Source: Triticum aestivum
Lineage: Eukaryota; Streptophyta; Magnoliopsida; Poales; Poaceae
Direction: 5' to 3'
Length of the DNA stretch: 64,000 nt
Assembly: GCF_018294505.1 (NCBI RefSeq)
Contig: NC_057814.1
Span: 292,074,604 to 292,138,603, forward strand
Under the pieces are notes generated by a model. It saw only the letters and a program-made list of their open reading frames with translations, did no database searches and had not been told where the DNA came from. Below are positions 59,403 through 64,000 of this stretch, in pieces; within the stretch, counting starts at the first letter, position 1; every line of letters begins with the position of its first letter. The position numbers were made by a program, and so were the translations under genes.

Positions 59403-60086
59403 CTAGTCCCTCTTGCTCTTGGTCGATACTTCTTTGCTTGAACTGCACACTTGGCTCTTGCTCTTCATCCAACCCTTGTAGATATTGAAACAAAGGTAGC
59501 CATCCATTGCAGCGTAGTGGATGTGGTCTATATCTAGTACATTCCACTCCCATGCACGATGAAACATGTGCGGAGGTTTCTTCAGTTTACCGTACGAAAG
59601 ATGAACCATGGCTCCTGCCAGGGCCAGCATTGACGGCTTATCACGGGAGGACACCAGCCCTTTCTTCTGGAGGTCAATGGAGTTGCCTACAACGAGGCCT
59701 ATCCGACCCAGGATTTCCTTGTCACTCCTAAAGTCTACAGTAACGAATTTGACTAGGCCACCCTTGAGAAACTTCTTAAATTCATCGCACTCAATGTCGG
59801 CATGGCATATGTGGTAGACCAAGCATAAGTCATGCACGCAAACCTGGATCACGGCGGGCTTCTTCTTCTTTGCCTTCTTTAGATTCTTCTCGCTTCCCAG
59901 GACTATGGTGTACTCAACATCTAGCCTAGCGACCCACTCATCATTTGAGTTTTCGAACATGCATCTGAAGCGAGCAAGCCGTCCTTCCACCGTTGCGGAA
60001 GAACGGGTGTAGATGATGTTGAACTCATCGCCGGTGATGGTTCTAACCTTGTACTCACCGCCGATCATGGAGATTTGGGACGCCAT
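59403..60086 (-). CDS. DEDDy 3'-5' exonuclease domain protein (WRN-exonuclease-like)
   Basis: Intact single-exon frame of 227 residues from ATG 60086 to a stop at 59405-59403. The ribonuclease H-like exonuclease signature is complete: Asp56-x-Glu58 in LDVEYT, Asp122 in FRSDKEIL, and the third motif Tyr191-x3-Asp195 in HYAAMDGYLCFNIY. Family members remove nucleotides from DNA or RNA 3' ends using two metal ions held by these acids. The length is that of a stand-alone exonuclease domain; no helicase or KH domain follows. A Lys-rich insert (KKAKKKK, residues 70-76) and a basic tail could be nuclear signals. Grass genomes carry many small intronless genes of this kind. No TATA box was seen in the 100 bp upstream. 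Confidence 0.8.
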   Translation of the reverse strand: MASQISMIGGEYKVRTITGDEFNIIYTRSSATVEGRLARFRCMFENSNDEWVARLDVEYTIVLGSEKNLKKAKKKKPAVIQVCVHDLCLVYHICHADIECDEFKKFLKGGLVKFVTVDFRSDKEILGRIGLVVGNSIDLQKKGLVSSRDKPSMLALAGAMVHLSYGKLKKPPHMFHRAWEWNVLDIDHIHYAAMDGYLCFNIYKGWMKSKSQVCSSSKEVSTKSKRD

Positions 60087-60397
60087 GGATTTGGGAGGAG
60101 GGTTAGGATTAGTGGAACTGCCATAATGTGAAAGGACGGGACGACTAGGAGCGAACTGCCGTAATGTTAAAGGACGTCTGGGGACGAGTACGAGCGAGAA
60201 CTGCCAGCGGTTTTTGTAAAAATGCAGAGTGGGGCATGCGAATGGCAGGGTAGTGGCTTGCCTGGTGGATAAATGGATTCATGCACAGTACTATGGGGCC
60301 CTAATTAGATGTCATGTCTACTTGACGCCCAATTAAATGGCTTTCGATGTCATGTCAAGCGTCGGGAAAATTACAGGTGATACGAAGCTTCCGAGAG
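60087..60397. other. Upstream region of the exonuclease gene
   Basis: Contains a short repeated phrase (gaactgccataatgt and gaactgccgtaatgt at about 60115 and 60152). No clear promoter element. Confidence 0.35.
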
Positions 60398-60526
60398 CCC
60401 TTGGATCTGAGATCGAATGGTTGCATGGCGTGATTCTAGACCTATGGGTGAATATCCTATCCTGGAGGGTTATTTTGCAAATTTTCAGCAACTTAGCATG
60501 CGACCGTTCGATCTCAGATCCAAGGG
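60398..60526. repeat. 24 bp inverted repeat around an 81 bp loop
   Basis: Arms 60398-60421 (CCCTTGGATCTGAGATCGAA...) and 60503-60526 pair with one mismatch. It could be a short MITE or hairpin remnant; no target duplication was found. Confidence 0.5.
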
Positions 60527-62091
60527 TTGCCAGCAGCCCATGTCATGGTCGCGCCTACCACGGTCGTCGCCTCGCTCGCGCGGTCGTGCCCTTGGAGATT
60601 TAACACAGTGCGTTAGGCTATCTGATGTTGGCATGTCATACATAGTCATCACTTCGTCACTCATACTACAATAAGGTTAGCTATAAGGTTGGCTATAAGA
60701 GTATTTTTTGTTTACTTCTCTCTATCTGTTTCTTCGTAGTATTTATTGCATTTGCCAAGGAGTGGCCACTTCCAATGAAATGGTGCTTAGATGAGGTGCT
60801 ATGGGCATTAAATGGCTTAGAAACTCAAGTCCCCAATGCATAGGTGCTTAGTTTTTTGTTGCTAAGTTTGCTTCATCTAGGTACACGCGCTTAGCACCGT
60901 TTCTTCCTCGGGACACCAAACTAGTCTCTCTCTTCTTAATTAACTTGCCACATCAGACTTTATGCCTGTGTGGCAGGCTTAGCACCTGTAGGATCAAGTA
61001 CAATAGTGGGCTATAAGCCCACTTTACATGGCATTTTTGCATATGTGGGGGAAAGAGGCAAGGAAAAAGTGGAGGAGTGGGCTCTCAAGCAAGAGCCAGC
61101 CTCTACATGCTGGAGCATCGGGAGAGGCACCTGTATGGAGGTGGTCAGGAATCGGGAGACTCACGCCGGTCGTAGCGCCACAGTTAAAATGATAATGGCA
61201 AGTCAAATCACCAGGCCCCACCTGTCCAACAGTAACTCGCTGTCAAATCACACAGCCCTACATTTGCAGCAGCCTACTCCCTCATCTTCTCTCTTCTCTG
61301 TCGAACCGACTAGGCGGAACTGCCGCACCTACCACGCGGGAAAAGCCCCGCCCTCGACTTTTAAATAGTACAGTATACTAATTTTGTATCCATGGATTGC
61401 GCCATGGAGCAAAGCCTCAAGAAAATGGTGGTAGACATTTACGGAGTACAGTATACAGCACGCCCATCGCGTTCGCGTCGCACCCCAGACGGTCGATTGG
61501 TCTGGCACGCCGCTCTCCGAATGGAACGCGCGTCATATTGCGTTTGCACACACATGTGGGACTACAATTGAGAACCAACCATAGGCACACTCCCCGGCCC
61601 CGCAAGTCGGGTGAGTTAATAGAAGAGAGAGACGAGCGATAGGAAGAGAAGTGTTGTACAGATGTTGGTGGAGGCCTCGACGTTGGTGCCTGGACGATCC
61701 CTGCATGACACGGAAGATCAGTTCGTCCATGCATGTGACTAGACTCCAGCAGACACGCCTGGATTGGCTATCGTCTACATATCATGCAGGCTGTGTTGTA
61801 CAGGGTTGTAGTTCTGGTGAGAAATCTAAAAAAAGGTTTCTTTTCATCTCGCAAAATTAGGTGTCATGTGCTTCCGATCACTGCGAGGGTTAAACAGCGA
61901 TAACTGAGGGTGTGTTTGGTTGCGTTCTCGTCTCATCATGGTTGTTCCCTCTTCATGCATGCTCAAATCAACACCCCTCTTCATGCTTGCTTCTAGTGTA
62001 TTTGTGCTAAGCTGGTGTGGACTCATGCACCCTCCATACACTCTACCAAATATCAAAAAGTGGGTCGAGAAGGGAACTCTTGGGCTTACGC
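60527..62091. other. Intergenic DNA left of T2
   Basis: No gene recognised. A phrase around GGCTATAAG occurs near 60688 and, within a palindromic gggctataagccc, near 61009, perhaps ends of an old MITE. A 23 bp string (atggattg[ct]gccatggagcaaa) is shared by about 58404 and 61392. TACGC (62087-62091) would be T2's target duplication. Confidence 0.35.
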
Positions 62092-62982
62092 TGTCGGATG
62101 TGGGGTTCCGGCAAACCCTTAAGGTTCGAACACTGGGGTGCGCGTGAAGTCTCTCCCTCCTATCGATCTACGCTCTAGCTCGCTACGATCTCGCGGATGA
62201 ACTAGACGAACTCGCAACACAGGAAGACACGAGGTTTATACTGGTTCGGGCCACCGTTGTGGTGTAATACCCTACTCCAGTGTGGTGGTGGTGGATTGCC
62301 TCTTGGGCTGATGATGAACAGTACAAGGGAAGAATAGCCTCCTGAGGTTGAGGTGTTCTTGTGCTTGTGAATTTGTGGCGTGAGGATTCGATGCCTCTAC
62401 TGTGGTGGCTAGCTCTACTTATATAGGCCCTGGTCCTCTTCCCAAATATCGAGCGGGAAGGGAGCCAACAACGGCGGGCAAATTTGAAGGGGGACAGCTA
62501 GTAGAAGCTATCCTCACAAAAGCGGTCTTCGCGTGCGAAAAGCTCTGGGGTGACGCCGTCTTGGGCTCCACGATGAGCTCCTCCTTGCCGTCCTCCTAGT
62601 CTTGGTCTCGTTGCACCAATATGGCAACCTTTGCCTGATGCCTCAGTACTCTTCGCCTGCGCTGGCCTCCTTAGCACCAAAGAGGAAATAAGGACGCTGT
62701 GCGCACTGGCGCCCACCTGGCACCCGCCTGGTACCTTTCGTCATGGCTCACGTCACGAGAGCCTCGTGAGGTTTGCCTTGCCTTGATATCTTCGCTCCTC
62801 GTGAGCCTGCCTGGCTAGGCCACTCTAGAGGAGGTCTTGCATCATCCGCCTCGCGAGGCTTGGACCCTCGCGAGGGTCTTGGGTGCCATGTTGACGAATA
62901 GGGGCCGTACGGCCCGCTGCCTGGCCACGCTGTGGGCCGCAGGCAGGCAAGTCTGGGGACCCCCGTTCCTGGAACGCCGACA
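62092..62982 (-). repeat. Element T2: 3' LTR
   Basis: 891 bp, the reverse of the T1 LTR family: on the minus strand it starts TGTCGGCGTTCC and ends ATCCGACA-like at 62092. The TATA run on the minus strand is at 62425-62419. A purine-rich tract (CCTTGGGCTCGGGGGCTAC, minus, 63001-62983) precedes it, so the element body lies to the right, beyond the window. Confidence 0.85.
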
Positions 62983-63211
62983 GTAGCCCCCGAGCCCAAG
63001 GTGCATTCGGGCTTGGCTTCGCGGCGAAGCCAAGGGTCAAGTTCGGAGCACCGCGGGCTGCCTCGGTTGACGCGTGGCAGTTGATTGGATGTGGGCGTCT
63101 CCGCTTCCCCACGCTGCCTCAGCAACTGCACGACTTGACAAGTCCCTCCGACATGCAAGGAAAACCATCATTACCTGCGATCGTGGGGGGCGCCGGTTGG
63201 CCTTCTCTTGC

Positions 63212-63218
63212 TATAAAT
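63212..63218 (+). promoter_or_regulatory. TATA box for the B3-domain frame
   Basis: TATAAAT 78 bp before the ATG at 63297, followed by a pyrimidine-rich leader. It implies that the antisense cargo has its own promoter. Confidence 0.5.
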
Positions 63219-63296
63219 GGGGAGGGGGCGGAGCCCCCGTTGCCCATCTCTTCCCCGCTTGCTTGCTTCTCTGCTCCACTGCTCGCAGTGCCACTG

Positions 63297-64000
63297 ATGG
63301 CGCCACGAAAGAAGTTCTCTGCCGCCGAGAAAGGAAAGGCCCCTCGCGAGGGCCCCGGTTCCCCGGCGCCCAAGCGCGGCCGCGGCCATCCGCGCAAGCA
63401 TGCCGCAACCCCCGTCGTGGCCCACCGTCGAGGTGACGCCGCGGCACGCGGAGGGGATCGTCCCATCCATGGTGGTTCAGCCGATGAGGGGAGGCGCGCG
63501 ATGGTGGCGCGGCCTCCCCGCCCGCGCTTCCATTCGGCTGAGGTATCGCCGGAGTTCGTTGTCTGGTCGGAGAGCCCGGCCGGCAACTGGCTCCAACTTC
63601 CATGCTTCTTCGCCGGCGAACTGCCGACTTCTGGCCCGGGCGGGCTCTGGCTGCAGGCGGACGGCTGCTGCAGCAGGGCCTCTTGGGTTGTGGTCGAGAC
63701 CTCTGCCGCGGGCAACATAGCCCTGGCCCGCGGCTGGCAGACGTTCGCCCGCGCGCGCGGCCTGGGCAGGCGGTGCACCCTCCACTTCAGGTACGATGGT
63801 GAATCGACCCTCTATGTGAGGGTGTTCGGGGAAGATGGTCACCGCGTCGGGTGCTGCCCCAAGACGAACGACGGTGAGGAGGTGCTCGGCCTTGGCGATG
63901 GTCGCGACGAGGACGAGGGCGAGCCTGCCCTCGGCGGCGACCGCGTCTCCTCCAACTACGACGGCTCTTCCTCCGGTGACAGCTCCAGCAGCGGTGGCTA
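63297..64000 (+). CDS. B3-domain-like DNA-binding protein, 3' end outside window
   Basis: ATG 63297 opens a frame with no stop to the window end (234 codons). Residues 1-80 are basic and low complexity (KKFSAAEKGKAPREG; PAPKRGRGHPRK), suiting a nuclear protein. Residues of about 86-185 show the plant B3 pattern: an FVVW strand, LQLPCFFAGELP in place of the usual 'hydrophobic-P-x-F' block, SWVVVE at 129-134, RGWQTFARARGL at 145-156, TLHFRYDG at 161-168 and LYVRVFGEDG at 172-181. The Gly-Asp usually found after the RGWxxF helix is Arg-Arg (158-159). An acidic Gly/Ser-rich stretch follows. B3 proteins bind DNA in plant transcription control. Here the gene is antisense inside an LTR element. B3 assignment is by eye from motif order. 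Confidence 0.7.
   Translation, partial: MAPRKKFSAAEKGKAPREGPGSPAPKRGRGHPRKHAATPVVAHRRGDAAARGGDRPIHGGSADEGRRAMVARPPRPRFHSAEVSPEFVVWSESPAGNWLQLPCFFAGELPTSGPGGLWLQADGCCSRASWVVVETSAAGNIALARGWQTFARARGLGRRCTLHFRYDGESTLYVRVFGEDGHRVGCCPKTNDGEEVLGLGDGRDEDEGEPALGGDRVSSNYDGSSSGDSSSSGG

Larger units (their letters stand above)
62983..64000 (-). mobile_element. Element T2: internal region next to its 3' LTR
   Basis: The first 140 bp or so (to about 63120) match T1 at 11320-11459 reversed. Beyond that the two elements differ, and T2 carries a B3-domain frame on the plus strand, antisense to the element. Confidence 0.7.

Noticed and set aside
61907..62052. Possible MITE starting gtgtttggttgcg and ending near ctctaccaaat
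   Set aside because: The two ends do not pair well enough as inverted repeats and no target duplication was found.
11460..62982. T1 and T2 LTRs as the two ends of one 51 kb element
   Set aside because: They are in opposite orientation and each has its own polypurine tract with different cargo inside, so they are 3' LTRs of two separate elements.
63119..63842. Minus-strand frames up to 219 codons over the T2 cargo
   Set aside because: They are shadows of the plus-strand B3-like frame in GC-rich DNA, and cross the start and TATA box of that gene without any domain.
63297..64000. Host B3 gene merely adjacent to a solo LTR
   Set aside because: About 140 bp between the LTR and the gene matches the inside of T1, including the polypurine tract, so the gene lies inside the element. 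The possibility cannot be fully closed without the right-hand LTR.

Overview
The window is plant nuclear DNA, almost certainly from a Triticeae grass (wheat, Aegilops, rye or barley). About 85 percent of it is nested LTR retrotransposons whose ends, primer-binding sites (PBS) and coding relics are of the kinds that dominate Triticeae genomes. Between them lies a small split island with three single-exon genes or gene relics. I saw no rRNA, tRNA gene, CRISPR array or bacterial feature. Family names are from recognition only; no database was searched.

Layout. (1) 1-12356: a plus-strand gypsy-type element, here called T1 (3' LTR at 11460-12356), carries an antisense cargo gene resembling the plant 'putative gypsy type transposon' family (PF04195-like) with a coiled-coil tail. 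T1 is interrupted by a complete minus-strand, Sabrina-like element A (1080-9082, TSD GGTAG) that has no polymerase, and by the LTR of another minus-strand element F (177 to about 690). (2) 12357-15341: the gag-protease-RT remnant of a minus-strand Tat/Retand-type gypsy element B, cut by T1. (3) About 15342-27906: a minus-strand chromovirus C with 3.5 kb LTRs, an extra ORF upstream of gag, and one gag-pol frame broken by three stop codons. Its left LTR is truncated where it meets B. (4) 27907-46143 without element D1: unique DNA with a transposon that has 375 bp terminal inverted repeats (TIRs), two MITEs and two short genes. D1 (29920-42162, TSD TCTCT) is inserted in the TIR transposon. (5) D2 (46149-58354, TSD CGCCC) is a second copy of the same type. 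Both have LTRs of about 4.1-4.2 kb and about 3.8-4.0 kb of non-coding interior, the layout of large retrotransposon derivatives (LARDs). (6) 58360-62091: unique DNA with an intact DEDDy 3'-5' exonuclease gene on the minus strand. (7) 62092-64000: the 3' LTR of T2, a minus-strand relative of T1, followed by an open frame encoding a B3-type DNA-binding domain that runs off the window.

How the parts relate. D1 and D2 have the initiator-Met PBS and polypurine-tract context of chromovirus C but no working genes, so a C-like element is a plausible helper. T1 and T2 share LTRs and about 140 bp next to the 3' LTR, yet carry different antisense genes at the same site (PF04195-like versus B3-like). This modular antisense cargo slot is the most unusual signal in the window. 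The insertion order that can be read is: B was hit by T1; T1 was hit by A and probably F; the TIR transposon was hit by a MITE and by D1; the gene island was hit by D2.
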